Source: Clostridia bacterium
GTDB lineage: Bacteria > Bacillota > Clostridia > Oscillospirales > CAG-272
Assembly (NCBI GenBank): GCA_900767415.1
Contig: CAAFYZ010000020.1
Location: 1-31,669 of the forward strand
DNA: 31,669 nt
Reading direction: 5' to 3'
A program made the position numbers and the translations under genes. The notes under the pieces were generated by a model, which saw only the letters and a program-made list of their open reading frames with translations, searched no databases and had not been told where the DNA came from. Below, one piece after another: positions 7,096 through 14,898 of this stretch; the stretch's first letter is position 1; each line of letters begins with the position of its first letter.

Positions 7096-9498
7096 ATGAA
7101 AAGAAGAGGTTTTCAGAAAGTTCTGATCGGAGTCGGCATCGCGCTTTTGTCACTTTCCGTGCTTTTCATGCTCGGCGTCGCCGCTCTTTCGCTCTATGCG
7201 CACACCCGGCTCGATACCGCGGGAGACGAACTTCTGTTTTCCGCGGCGAGATGCGGGAGCATGACGCGTTTTTTTGTAGACGGGGGAGACGGCACGGGAG
7301 ATCTTGCGTCTTATATTCCGACGGAATACCGCGCTCTCGCGCTCGGGACGGAAGAGAAATTCTGGTATTCTTATGAGGATATCCCGGAAAATCTGAAAAA
7401 TGCCTTTCTTGCGGCAGAGGACAGGAAGTTTTTCTCCCATCCGGGTTTTGACGCCGTACGCACGGCTCGCGCCGCATGGAACCAGATAACGCACGCGGAC
7501 GCGACTTACGGTGCGTCCACAATCACACAACAGGTCGTGAAAAACATCAGCGGAGACAACGAGGTGACCTTCACGCGTAAACTGTCCGAGATCCTCCGCG
7601 CCGTGCATCTCGAACACCGCTATACCAAAGAGGAGATTTTTGAGGTCTATCTGAATATCGTGCCGATGGGAGACCGTCTGATCGGTGTCGGTGCCGCCGC
7701 ACGCGAGTATTTCGGAAAAGAGCCGTCGGAACTTACCCTTGCCGAGGCGGCGACACTGACGGGAATCACCAATGCGCCGGGGCGATATCATCCGAGACAG
7801 CATCCGGACGCCGCCGTGCAAAAGCGGAACCGCGTTCTTTTTGCCATGTTGGATTTCGGCGTGATCGACGAAGAGGCATATCGCCTCGCGATCGCAGAAC
7901 CGCTGTGCGTCCGTCCCGCCCCCTCGCGTGAAGAGACGGTACATTCGTGGTTTGTCGAGACGGTGCTTCGGGATCTCGGAGACGACCTTGAGACAAAACT
8001 CGGGATGAAACGGGAGACGCTGACGGCACTTTTGCGCTCCGGCGGGCTTTCGGTTTATACCACCATGCGCCCCGAGGTACAGGAGGCGCTGGAAGAGACG
8101 ATGGCGGCACTTACCGGGATTCCGGAGGGCGTTCACTATGCCATGGCGGTTACCGACTCGCAGACCGATGCGCTGGTCGGTATCGTCGGGAATTCCGGTA
8201 AAAAAGAAGGAAACCGCCTTCTGAATTTTGCGACCGTCCCGCATACGCCCGGCTCCGCGCTGAAACCGCTCGCCCTGTACGCTCCGCTTCTCGACGAAAA
8301 AAGAATTCATGCGGCTACCGTTTTCGACGATGTCCCGGTTTTGTTTACCGAGCAGAACGGCACGTATACCGAATACCCGCACAACGCGCCGAACGTGTAT
8401 GACGGGTTGACCCCCGTTTGCGAGGCACTTCGCCTGTCCAAAAATACGGTTGCCGCCCGCCTTTACGAAATGCGGGGCGCAGAGGCGGTCTATCGGACGC
8501 TTGTGCGGGACTTCGGTTTCGATACGCTGGTACGGTCGAGAGCGACAGCGAACGGGGGGCGTCTGACCGATCTTGCGCTTGCCCCTCTCGCTCTCGGACA
8601 GTTGACCGACGGCGTATCCCTGCGCCGTCTTACCGAGGCATATACGACCTTTCCGGCGGAAGGGGTGATGCGGCGCGGTCGCTCTTATCTTGCCGTTTAC
8701 GCACACGACGGCAGTCTGATTTACGAGAATCCGCAGGAAGAAAAACGCGTATTTTCCGAAGCGACCGCCCGTATCATGAATCAGATGCTTTCCCGCGTCG
8801 TCGAGAGCGGTACGGCGAAGGGCATCCGTCTTGCGGAGAGCGTGGACACAGCAGGGAAGACGGGAACCTCGGGGGAAAGTCGGGACAAACTGTTTATCGG
8901 CTATACACCGTATTATACCGCGGGGATCTGGTGCGGCACATCGGACGGGACGAAAAGCGTGCCGAAGGAGGCACCCTCGCATCTTGCCGTGTGGGACGAT
9001 GCGATGAGGAAGATCCATCGCGCCCGTCTTGCGAAGATCGCGGAAGAAAAGACCCTCCGCTTTTGCACGGAGGGTCTTGTAAGACGGGAATTCTGTATGG
9101 ATTCGGGAGAGTTGTATTCGGACCTCTGTCTCTCGGATCCGCGGGGGATGCGGATGATGAGTGCGTATTTTACGGCGGACAATCTGCCGTGCTCGTTGTG
9201 TACTCGCCACGTTGCCGTTCGGTACGATATGAAAAGCGGTGCGGTAGCGTGCCCGCTTTGCCCGACGGAAGACGTCGGGACGGTATCGCTCCTACGTATG
9301 CCGGAGCGGAAATTCCCGAAAGAGATCACCGTGACCGACGCGCAGTATATGTATTTTGCGGACAGCGACACACTTGCGCGGCGCGGAGATTCTTACGATA
9401 TCCCGTATTTTATCTACGCATTGCCGCCGGACGTATATTGCGGCAGAAGTGCCGGGAAAAAGCAATACAATTCTTCCTGCTATCTGCACGACGACTGA
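7096..9498 (+). CDS. Class A penicillin-binding protein (GT51 plus transpeptidase)
   Basis: A bifunctional peptidoglycan synthase of 800 residues, anchored by one N-terminal membrane helix (about 9-34). The glycosyltransferase domain has the catalytic glutamate E108 in AAEDRKFFSHPG and the conserved GASTITQQ and KLSEI motifs (about 139-167). The transpeptidase domain has the active serine S387 in SALK, SKN at 448-450 and KTG at 588-590. After residue 650 comes an unusual tail with nine cysteines, at 657, 667, 678, 699, 702, 719, 722, 782 and 795. Four of them form two CxxC pairs (CSLC and CPLC) 16 residues apart, like a zinc ribbon, although the tail should lie outside the membrane. The ATG at 7096 follows GAAGGGA at a slightly long distance. 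The stop lies three bases from that of the opposing metalloprotease gene. Confidence 0.93.
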   Translation: MKRRGFQKVLIGVGIALLSLSVLFMLGVAALSLYAHTRLDTAGDELLFSAARCGSMTRFFVDGGDGTGDLASYIPTEYRALALGTEEKFWYSYEDIPENLKNAFLAAEDRKFFSHPGFDAVRTARAAWNQITHADATYGASTITQQVVKNISGDNEVTFTRKLSEILRAVHLEHRYTKEEIFEVYLNIVPMGDRLIGVGAAAREYFGKEPSELTLAEAATLTGITNAPGRYHPRQHPDAAVQKRNRVLFAMLDFGVIDEEAYRLAIAEPLCVRPAPSREETVHSWFVETVLRDLGDDLETKLGMKRETLTALLRSGGLSVYTTMRPEVQEALEETMAALTGIPEGVHYAMAVTDSQTDALVGIVGNSGKKEGNRLLNFATVPHTPGSALKPLALYAPLLDEKRIHAATVFDDVPVLFTEQNGTYTEYPHNAPNVYDGLTPVCEALRLSKNTVAARLYEMRGAEAVYRTLVRDFGFDTLVRSRATANGGRLTDLALAPLALGQLTDGVSLRRLTEAYTTFPAEGVMRRGRSYLAVYAHDGSLIYENPQEEKRVFSEATARIMNQMLSRVVESGTAKGIRLAESVDTAGKTGTSGESRDKLFIGYTPYYTAGIWCGTSDGTKSVPKEAPSHLAVWDDAMRKIHRARLAKIAEEKTLRFCTEGLVRREFCMDSGELYSDLCLSDPRGMRMMSAYFTADNLPCSLCTRHVAVRYDMKSGAVACPLCPTEDVGTVSLLRMPERKFPKEITVTDAQYMYFADSDTLARRGDSYDIPYFIYALPPDVYCGRSAGKKQYNSSCYLHDD

Positions 9499-9501
9499 GA
9501 A

Positions 9502-10023
9502 TCAGCGCTTCAGAAGTGCCCGCCGTTCTTTGTAATCGGGCAGAATCCGTGCGACGACGGCATAGAACGCCCCGGAATGGTTCATCTCGACAAGGTGCGC
9601 AAGCTCGTGTACGACGACATAGTCCTGTGCTTTTTCCGGATAGAGCATCAGACGGTAACTGTAAGAAATATTGCCGGCGGAACTGCAGGAGCCGAAACGG
9701 CTTTTTGCGCTCGTAATCGTGATTTTCCCGTAGGAGAGTCCCATGACGGCGGCGTAGTATGCCGTCTTTTCGGTGAGACGGATGCGCGCCTCTTTTTTCA
9801 GGCGTCGGATATCGTCGTCGGAGAGACGCATTTCCCGTTCGGCAATTGCCGCGCGCCGCGCCCGATGCGTTTCGATCCAACCGGCATAACGGTCGAGTAG
9901 AGGGGCGATCTGCCTTTCGGTTGTCCCGTAGGGCGCGCGGACGATCAGAGTGCCGTCCCGCCCGATACTCAGGGCGATCGTTCGCCGTGCCGAGCAGAGG
10001 AGAGTATATTCTTCAGGTTTCAT
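9502..10023 (-). CDS. YgjP-like (DUF45) zinc metalloprotease
   Basis: A 173-residue protein of the YgjP/DUF45 family, related to WLM and SprT-like zinc proteases. The metal site is HELAH (139-143) followed by H149 in the MNHSGAF segment, the family pattern HExxH-x5-H. The conserved KSRFGSCSS motif (about 107-115) precedes it, and an N-terminal beta domain rich in arginine makes up the first half. It has no signal peptide, so it acts in the cytoplasm; its substrate is unknown. Family members are normally longer (220-240 residues), so this is a compact version. The ATG at 10023 has GGAG ten bases upstream and overlaps the end of the Nudix gene by 11 bases, which indicates an operon. Confidence 0.87.
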   Translation of the reverse strand: MKPEEYTLLCSARRTIALSIGRDGTLIVRAPYGTTERQIAPLLDRYAGWIETHRARRAAIAEREMRLSDDDIRRLKKEARIRLTEKTAYYAAVMGLSYGKITITSAKSRFGSCSSAGNISYSYRLMLYPEKAQDYVVVHELAHLVEMNHSGAFYAVVARILPDYKERRALLKR

Positions 10024-10489
10024 CGTCGGAAAACTCCAAGGTGTGGGAAATCAGCGTTTGCCCGCGGTAGACCAGTTTCAGAGAGAAAAAACGGCGTTCG
10101 GTATCGAGCAGAGAAAGGAAGAGGCGATCACCTTCCCACAGGGTAAGATCGTACAGTTTCTGTTTTTCGATCCACGCAAGATCTCCTTCGTCACAGTCGG
10201 CTTTGATCTCGCCTTCGTATGTATTCGCGGTGAAGAGGTGCATATACTCGGTTTCTGCCCCCTGCGAGACAAATGTGATGATTCCGCGATAGGCGGGGGA
10301 TCTGAGGGAGAGTCCCGTCTCTTCCGCGACTTCACGCCGTACACAGTCGAAGGGCGATTCGCCCTCTTCGAACTTCCCGCCGATGCCGATCCATTTGTCA
10401 CGGTTGATATCCCGTTCTTTTTTTGTGCGGTGGAGCATCAGATATTTTCCGTCCCGCTCGATATAGCAAAGTGTCGTCTGCAGCATCAT
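10013..10489 (-). CDS. Nudix hydrolase, MutT/MutX-like (8-oxo-dGTP type)
   Basis: A 158-residue Nudix hydrolase. The Nudix box is complete, from GGKFEEGES through the REVAEETGL helix, which binds the metal ions for diphosphate hydrolysis. The opening LQTTLCYIERDGKYLMLHR and the DKWIGIGGKFE segment resemble the MutX branch of Gram-positive bacteria, which removes oxidised dGTP; that substrate is inferred. The open frame extends to 10609, but GGAGG at 10494-10498 points to the tandem ATGs at 10489 and 10486. I use the first; the second is equally possible and changes one residue. Promoter elements immediately upstream agree with a start here. It overlaps the following metalloprotease gene by 11 bases. 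Confidence 0.9.
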   Translation of the reverse strand: MMLQTTLCYIERDGKYLMLHRTKKERDINRDKWIGIGGKFEEGESPFDCVRREVAEETGLSLRSPAYRGIITFVSQGAETEYMHLFTANTYEGEIKADCDEGDLAWIEKQKLYDLTLWEGDRLFLSLLDTERRFFSLKLVYRGQTLISHTLEFSDDET

Positions 10490-10510
10490 AACCGCCTCCG
10501 TTTTGCTTTC

Positions 10511-10539
10511 ATTGTAGCACAAAAAGAAGGGAAAAGCAA
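10511..10539 (-). promoter_or_regulatory. Promoter of the Nudix-metalloprotease pair
   Basis: On the minus strand TTGCTT (10539-10534) and TACAAT (10516-10511) are 17 bases apart, four of six and five of six matches to consensus. The predicted transcript has only a short leader before the GGAGG site of the Nudix gene. The marR promoter fires in the opposite direction about 65 bases away. Confidence 0.65.
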
Positions 10540-10602
10540 GAGGAACTTCTATACCGTCCGTCGAAAAAAATGAAATAAATGTGAATCTTTCTCTTTTCCC
10601 CC

Positions 10603-10630
10603 TTGACATTTTCCGAAGATCGGATATAAT
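10603..10630 (+). promoter_or_regulatory. marR-ABC exporter promoter (consensus)
   Basis: A perfect TTGACA (10603-10608) and a perfect TATAAT (10625-10630) stand 16 bases apart. A promoter this strong is expected to need a repressor, and a palindrome overlapping the -10 box is in place for one. Confidence 0.9.
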
Positions 10631-10650
10631 AATTAAGTACTTAATAATTA
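10627..10650. promoter_or_regulatory. Probable MarR operator
   Basis: The 14-bp core ATTAAGTACTTAAT (10632-10645) is a perfect palindrome. Skipping one base on each side, four more bases pair on both flanks, so the symmetric site spans 24 bp. It overlaps the -10 box and the expected transcription start, and its length and AT-rich arms are typical of MarR dimer sites. Autoregulation by the next gene is the natural reading. Confidence 0.82.
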
Positions 10651-10686
10651 AGGCGTTAAGTGAAAGTCGGTAAGGAAGGAGACGAG

Positions 10687-11154
10687 ATGAAAGAAGAATT
10701 GATTTCCCGTGCCATCACCGGTATGATCACCACCGACCGAATGCACAAGTCGATGATCGATGCGAAGATCAACGATATCGGTCTGCACAGGGGACAGCAC
10801 TTCATATTGATGCACATCGCTGACGAGGGCGCGCTGGCATCGCAAAAAGAGATCGCGCAAAGATTCAATATTTCGCAGGCGGCGGTAACCGGTGCACTGC
10901 GAAAACTGGAGGCGGACGGTTATATTTCCCGCTCTCTCGGTGAGGAGGATAACCGCTATAACCGGATCGAGATTACCGAAAAAGGACGGGAAATGGTGGA
11001 GCGATCGCGAAAACTTTTTCGTGAAACCGACCGACAGCTCTTCCGCGGATTTTCGGACGAGGAACTGTCTTTGTATATCTCCTGCCTCGAAAAGATCCGG
11101 ACGAACATCGAGTGTTACCGCAAAATCGTCGGTAACGGAAAGGACACCGTATGA
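10687..11154 (+). CDS. MarR family transcriptional repressor
   Basis: A 155-residue winged-helix regulator of the MarR family. The helix-turn-helix lies around QKEIAQRFNISQAAVTGALRKLEADG, followed by the wing with the typical EEDNRYNRIEITEKG sequence; flanking helices form the dimer interface. A GTG at 10660 also opens the frame, but the ATG at 10687 has AAGGAAGGAG at the right distance and gives the normal length. The stop overlaps the first ABC gene as ATGA, so regulator and exporter are translated together. MarR proteins placed like this usually repress an efflux pump and let go when a drug or phenolic ligand binds; the ligand here is not readable from the sequence. Confidence 0.93.
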   Translation: MKEELISRAITGMITTDRMHKSMIDAKINDIGLHRGQHFILMHIADEGALASQKEIAQRFNISQAAVTGALRKLEADGYISRSLGEEDNRYNRIEITEKGREMVERSRKLFRETDRQLFRGFSDEELSLYISCLEKIRTNIECYRKIVGNGKDTV

Positions 11155-12884
11155 AACGATGGTATAAGTACATCAAACCCTATCTGCCGTTTTTTATTCT
11201 CGGACCGATCTGCATGATCATTGAGGTGCTCGGCGAGGTCATCATGCCGAAACTTCTTTCGATCGTCATCAACAGTGCCAATGCCGGTACCCTGACCGTG
11301 GGCGGCAGTCTCGGCGTATGCGCTCTCATGGTGCTGACGGCGGTTCTGATGATGCTCGGCGGTGTCGGCGGTGCCTATTTCGGCGCAAAGGCATCGGTAA
11401 ATTTCGCGACCGATCTCCGACAGGACGCTTATAATAGAATTCAGAAGTATTCGTTTGCCAACATCGACAAATTCTCCTCGGGCTCCCTTGTGACCCGACT
11501 GACCAATGATGTGACACAGCTTCAGAACTTCGTCAATATGCTTTTGCGCATGGCGCTCCGTGCGCCCGGTATGATGATCGGCGGTCTGATTATGGCGATC
11601 CTTCTGAAACCCTCGCTTTCCGTAGTGTTCGCGGTCGTGATCCCGCTTCTCGTTCTGACGATGGCTTTCATTATTTCCAAGGGCTATCCGAGGTTCAACA
11701 GAATGCAGAAGAAGATAGACAATCTGAACTCCACCGTGCAGGAAAACATCACCAACGTGCGCGTGGTAAAATCCTTCGTCAGAGAAGACAAAGAGATCGA
11801 CAAGTTTGACAGAGCGAACAGTGAACTGAAAGACGCCGGCATGAGTGCCATGCGCATCATGATTTTCATTATTCCGGTGATGAACCTCTTCATGTACGCC
11901 GCGACGATTGCGGTTATCTGGTTCGGACACGGCATCGTGCTTGACGGCGGTATGCAGATCGGCGATCTTTCCGCCTTCATCACCTATGTGTCGCAGATTC
12001 TTTCTTCTTTGATGATGGTGGCGATGCTCTTCATGATCTCCTCCCGTGCCATGGCATCGGGGAAGCGTATCTGTGAAATCCTGGACGAAAAACTCGATCT
12101 CGACGATGCGGACGCGAAATATCCCGATCTCCGTGTCAAAGAAGGAAAGATTGAATTCCGCGATGTTTCTTTCCGTTATTTCAAGCACAGCGAAGAGAAG
12201 GTGCTGGACGACATCAACCTTACGATCACCCCCGGTGAGACGGTCGGAATTATCGGATCCACCGGTTGCGGCAAGACGACGCTTGTCTCCCTGATCGCCC
12301 GCCTTTACGACCCGGACAGCGGCGAGGTTTTGGTCGACGGCGTCAATGTCAGGGATTATTCTCTTTACCATCTCCGTGAAGGGATCGCCATGGTTCTTCA
12401 AAAGAACGTGTTATTTGCAGGCAGTATTGCGGAAAACCTTCGCTGGGGAGACGAAAACGCGACGGACGAAGAAGTCAGACGCGCGGCGGAATATGCCGCG
12501 GCGGATAAGTTTATCACGTCCTTTGCCGACGGATACGATACGCTTCTCGACAAGGGAGGTGCCAATGTGTCCGGTGGACAGAAACAGCGTCTTTGCATTG
12601 CACGCGCGCTTTTGAAGAAGCCGAAGGTCCTGATTCTCGACGACTCCACGAGTGCCGTGGATACGGCGACGGAAGCACAGATCAGAAAGTCTTTTGCGGA
12701 AGATCTTGCCGGATGTACCAAACTGATTATCGCACAGCGAATCTCTTCGGTAAAAGATGCCGATAAGATCGTCGTGATGAACGAGGGGAAGATTACCGGC
12801 GTCGGAACGCACGAAGAGCTTCTTCGCGACAATACCGAATATCAGGAAATCTGCTATTCTCAGCAGGATAAAAAGGAGGCGTGA
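11151..12884 (+). CDS. ABC exporter half-transporter, degenerate-site subunit
   Basis: A 577-residue half-transporter with six membrane helices (about residues 12-310) fused to an ATPase domain. Walker A GSTGCGKT (369-376) and signature VSGGQ (473-477) are intact. The catalytic glutamate after Walker B is aspartate (LILDD, D498) and the switch histidine is glutamine (IIAQR, Q529). The same two changes mark the weak-site partner in heterodimeric exporters such as TM287/288, LmrCD and BmrCD. The next gene supplies the normal residues, so the pair should form one asymmetric pump with one main ATPase site. The ATG at 11151 overlaps the marR stop and has AAGGA upstream. The substrate is likely a drug or lipid-like molecule by family. 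Confidence 0.93.
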   Translation: MKRWYKYIKPYLPFFILGPICMIIEVLGEVIMPKLLSIVINSANAGTLTVGGSLGVCALMVLTAVLMMLGGVGGAYFGAKASVNFATDLRQDAYNRIQKYSFANIDKFSSGSLVTRLTNDVTQLQNFVNMLLRMALRAPGMMIGGLIMAILLKPSLSVVFAVVIPLLVLTMAFIISKGYPRFNRMQKKIDNLNSTVQENITNVRVVKSFVREDKEIDKFDRANSELKDAGMSAMRIMIFIIPVMNLFMYAATIAVIWFGHGIVLDGGMQIGDLSAFITYVSQILSSLMMVAMLFMISSRAMASGKRICEILDEKLDLDDADAKYPDLRVKEGKIEFRDVSFRYFKHSEEKVLDDINLTITPGETVGIIGSTGCGKTTLVSLIARLYDPDSGEVLVDGVNVRDYSLYHLREGIAMVLQKNVLFAGSIAENLRWGDENATDEEVRRAAEYAAADKFITSFADGYDTLLDKGGANVSGGQKQRLCIARALLKKPKVLILDDSTSAVDTATEAQIRKSFAEDLAGCTKLIIAQRISSVKDADKIVVMNEGKITGVGTHEELLRDNTEYQEICYSQQDKKEA

Positions 12885-12886
12885 GT

Positions 12887-14839
12887 ATGGCGAGAACACT
12901 TTCCGAACTGCAAAAGCAGTATAACAGCATGGAAAAAGGCGGAAAGCGCGGACACGGCCCCGGCGGACCCCGTATTCACGGAGGAGGGAAACCGAAGAAT
13001 GTCGGTGCTACCGTAAAGCGTCTGCTCCGCTACGTCGGCGTTTATAAAGTGCGTCTCATTCTTGTTTTTCTTTCCTTGATTCTGCACACGGCGTTTTTCC
13101 TCTGCGGTTCGTATCTTATCGCACCGATCATCAACCGCATTACCCTGGCGGTAAATCCGCTTGCGGACATTTCTCCGAGTGCCATCGAAAAGATTGCAGA
13201 CCGCATGATCGAAGCGTTCGTTTCCATGCCGTGGATTTCTTCCCTGATGGGGACGACGGCATCGGCGGTTACCGTCTATGTATTTACCGCGCTTTTGATT
13301 TTGGCAGTGATATATTTCCTTGCTGCGTTTACGAACTATTTTCAGTCGCGTCTGATGCTGGAGGTAACGCAGAACTCCATCGAAAAGATCCGCTATGACC
13401 TCTTTGCCAAAATGCAGGCGCTTCCCGTCCGTTATTATGACGCGAACCCGACGGGTGAGGTCATGAGCCGTTATACCAACGATATCGACAACATCGACAC
13501 CATGCTCTCGAACTCTCTGATGTCGATCGTCAGCGGTGTGATCACGCTGATTGGCACCTTCCTCTTCATGCTGACGACCAACGTGTATCTGACCTTAATC
13601 ACCGTTCTGTTCATTCCCGTCTTCGTCTTCGGCGGCGGTATCATAGCCAAACGCTCTTCCAAATATTATATCGGTCAGCAGGCGGCGCTCGGCGCCGTGA
13701 ACGGTTATATCGAAGAGACGGTATCGGGACAGAAGGTAATCAAGGTATTCAACCACGAAGAAACCTGCATCGAAGAGTTCGGCACGCTGAACGAAGATCT
13801 GCGAGATAAGCAGTTTTACGCCCAGTTTTTCGGCGGCATTATGGGACCGATCATGGGCAATACGAGCCAGATCAGTTATGCGTTGACCGTCGGCATCGGC
13901 GGTGTACTTATGTGCACGAGCGGTCTGACGCCCGGGGCGCTGACGGTGTTCGCCGGATATTCCAAGCAGTTTTCCATGCCGATCAATCAGATCTCCATGC
14001 AGATGTCCACGATTTTTGCCGCTCTCGCCGGTGCGGAGCGTGTGTTCGCCGTGATGGACGAGACACCCGAAGCGCCCGATGCGGAAGACGCCGTGGAGAC
14101 ACCGATTACGGGGGACGTCGTGCTGAAAGACGTTACCTTCGGTTATGTCCCCGGGAAGACGGTGCTGAAGAATATTTCGCTCTATGCGCATCCCGGGCAG
14201 AAGATCGCGTTCGTCGGATCGACCGGCGCTGGGAAGACGACCATCACCAATCTGCTGAACCGCTTTTACGATATCGATTCCGGCGAGATTACCATCGACG
14301 GCGTCCCTTTGAAAAAATATAAGCGCGCATACCTGCGGCAGAATATCGCCATGGTACTTCAGGATACGCATCTCTTTACGGGCAGCGTCAGGGAGAACAT
14401 CCGCTACGGCAGACCGGACGCGACCGACGAAGAAGTCGTGGAAGCGGCAAAAACCGCAAGCGCGCACAGCTTTATCATGCGTCTCGAGCACGGATACGAT
14501 ACGGTCCTTGAGGGCGACGGAGCGAACCTGTCGCAGGGACAGCGTCAGCTTTTGAACATCGCCCGCGCCGCCATATCCAAGGCACCGATTCTCGTCCTCG
14601 ACGAGGCGACGTCTTCGGTCGATACCAGAACCGAGCGCCATATCGAGCACGGCATGGATCGCCTGATGAAGAATCGTACCACTTTCGTGATCGCGCACCG
14701 ACTCTCCACGGTCAGAAACGCGGATGCCATCATGGTACTGGAAAAAGGAGAGATCATCGAACGCGGCAGTCATGAGTCTCTTCTTACCGAAAAGGGAAGA
14801 TATTACGAACTTTATACCGGCAAAAAGGAACTGGATTAA
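12887..14839 (+). CDS. ABC exporter half-transporter, catalytic-site subunit
   Basis: A 650-residue half-transporter that partners the preceding gene. A basic, glycine-rich N-terminal stretch (about residues 17-40, with GGKRGHGPGGP) precedes six membrane helices; a longer loop near 88-118 separates helices 1 and 2, as in the larger partner of TM287/288-type pumps. The ATPase domain is canonical: Walker A GSTGAGKT (444-451), signature LSQGQ (548-552), LVLDEA with catalytic E573, and switch histidine H604 in VIAHRLST. A GTG at 12881 is open in frame, but AAGGAGG lies seven bases before the ATG at 12887 and only one base before the GTG. Two bases separate it from the upstream stop. It is probably co-transcribed with marR and its partner. 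Confidence 0.93.
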   Translation: MARTLSELQKQYNSMEKGGKRGHGPGGPRIHGGGKPKNVGATVKRLLRYVGVYKVRLILVFLSLILHTAFFLCGSYLIAPIINRITLAVNPLADISPSAIEKIADRMIEAFVSMPWISSLMGTTASAVTVYVFTALLILAVIYFLAAFTNYFQSRLMLEVTQNSIEKIRYDLFAKMQALPVRYYDANPTGEVMSRYTNDIDNIDTMLSNSLMSIVSGVITLIGTFLFMLTTNVYLTLITVLFIPVFVFGGGIIAKRSSKYYIGQQAALGAVNGYIEETVSGQKVIKVFNHEETCIEEFGTLNEDLRDKQFYAQFFGGIMGPIMGNTSQISYALTVGIGGVLMCTSGLTPGALTVFAGYSKQFSMPINQISMQMSTIFAALAGAERVFAVMDETPEAPDAEDAVETPITGDVVLKDVTFGYVPGKTVLKNISLYAHPGQKIAFVGSTGAGKTTITNLLNRFYDIDSGEITIDGVPLKKYKRAYLRQNIAMVLQDTHLFTGSVRENIRYGRPDATDEEVVEAAKTASAHSFIMRLEHGYDTVLEGDGANLSQGQRQLLNIARAAISKAPILVLDEATSSVDTRTERHIEHGMDRLMKNRTTFVIAHRLSTVRNADAIMVLEKGEIIERGSHESLLTEKGRYYELYTGKKELD

Positions 14840-14868
14840 AAAACCGCAGAGAATCCCCATTTTACAAA

Positions 14869-14883
14869 GCCGCTTACGGCGGC
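14869..14883 (+). other. Small hairpin ahead of the ftsH ribosome site
   Basis: GCCGC and GCGGC form a five-base-pair stem around TTACG, directly followed by the GGAACGGAG ribosome-binding stretch and the ftsH ATG. A similar leader stands before the metal ATPase gene at 19424-19455. No T-run follows, so it is not a terminator. Confidence 0.35.
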
Positions 14884-14898
14884 GGAACGGAGAACCGT

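Noticed and set aside
7150..9210. Minus-strand open frame of 686 codons opposite the PBP gene
   Set aside because: The PBP motifs on the plus strand are unmistakable, and the opposing frame has no start signal or known motif.
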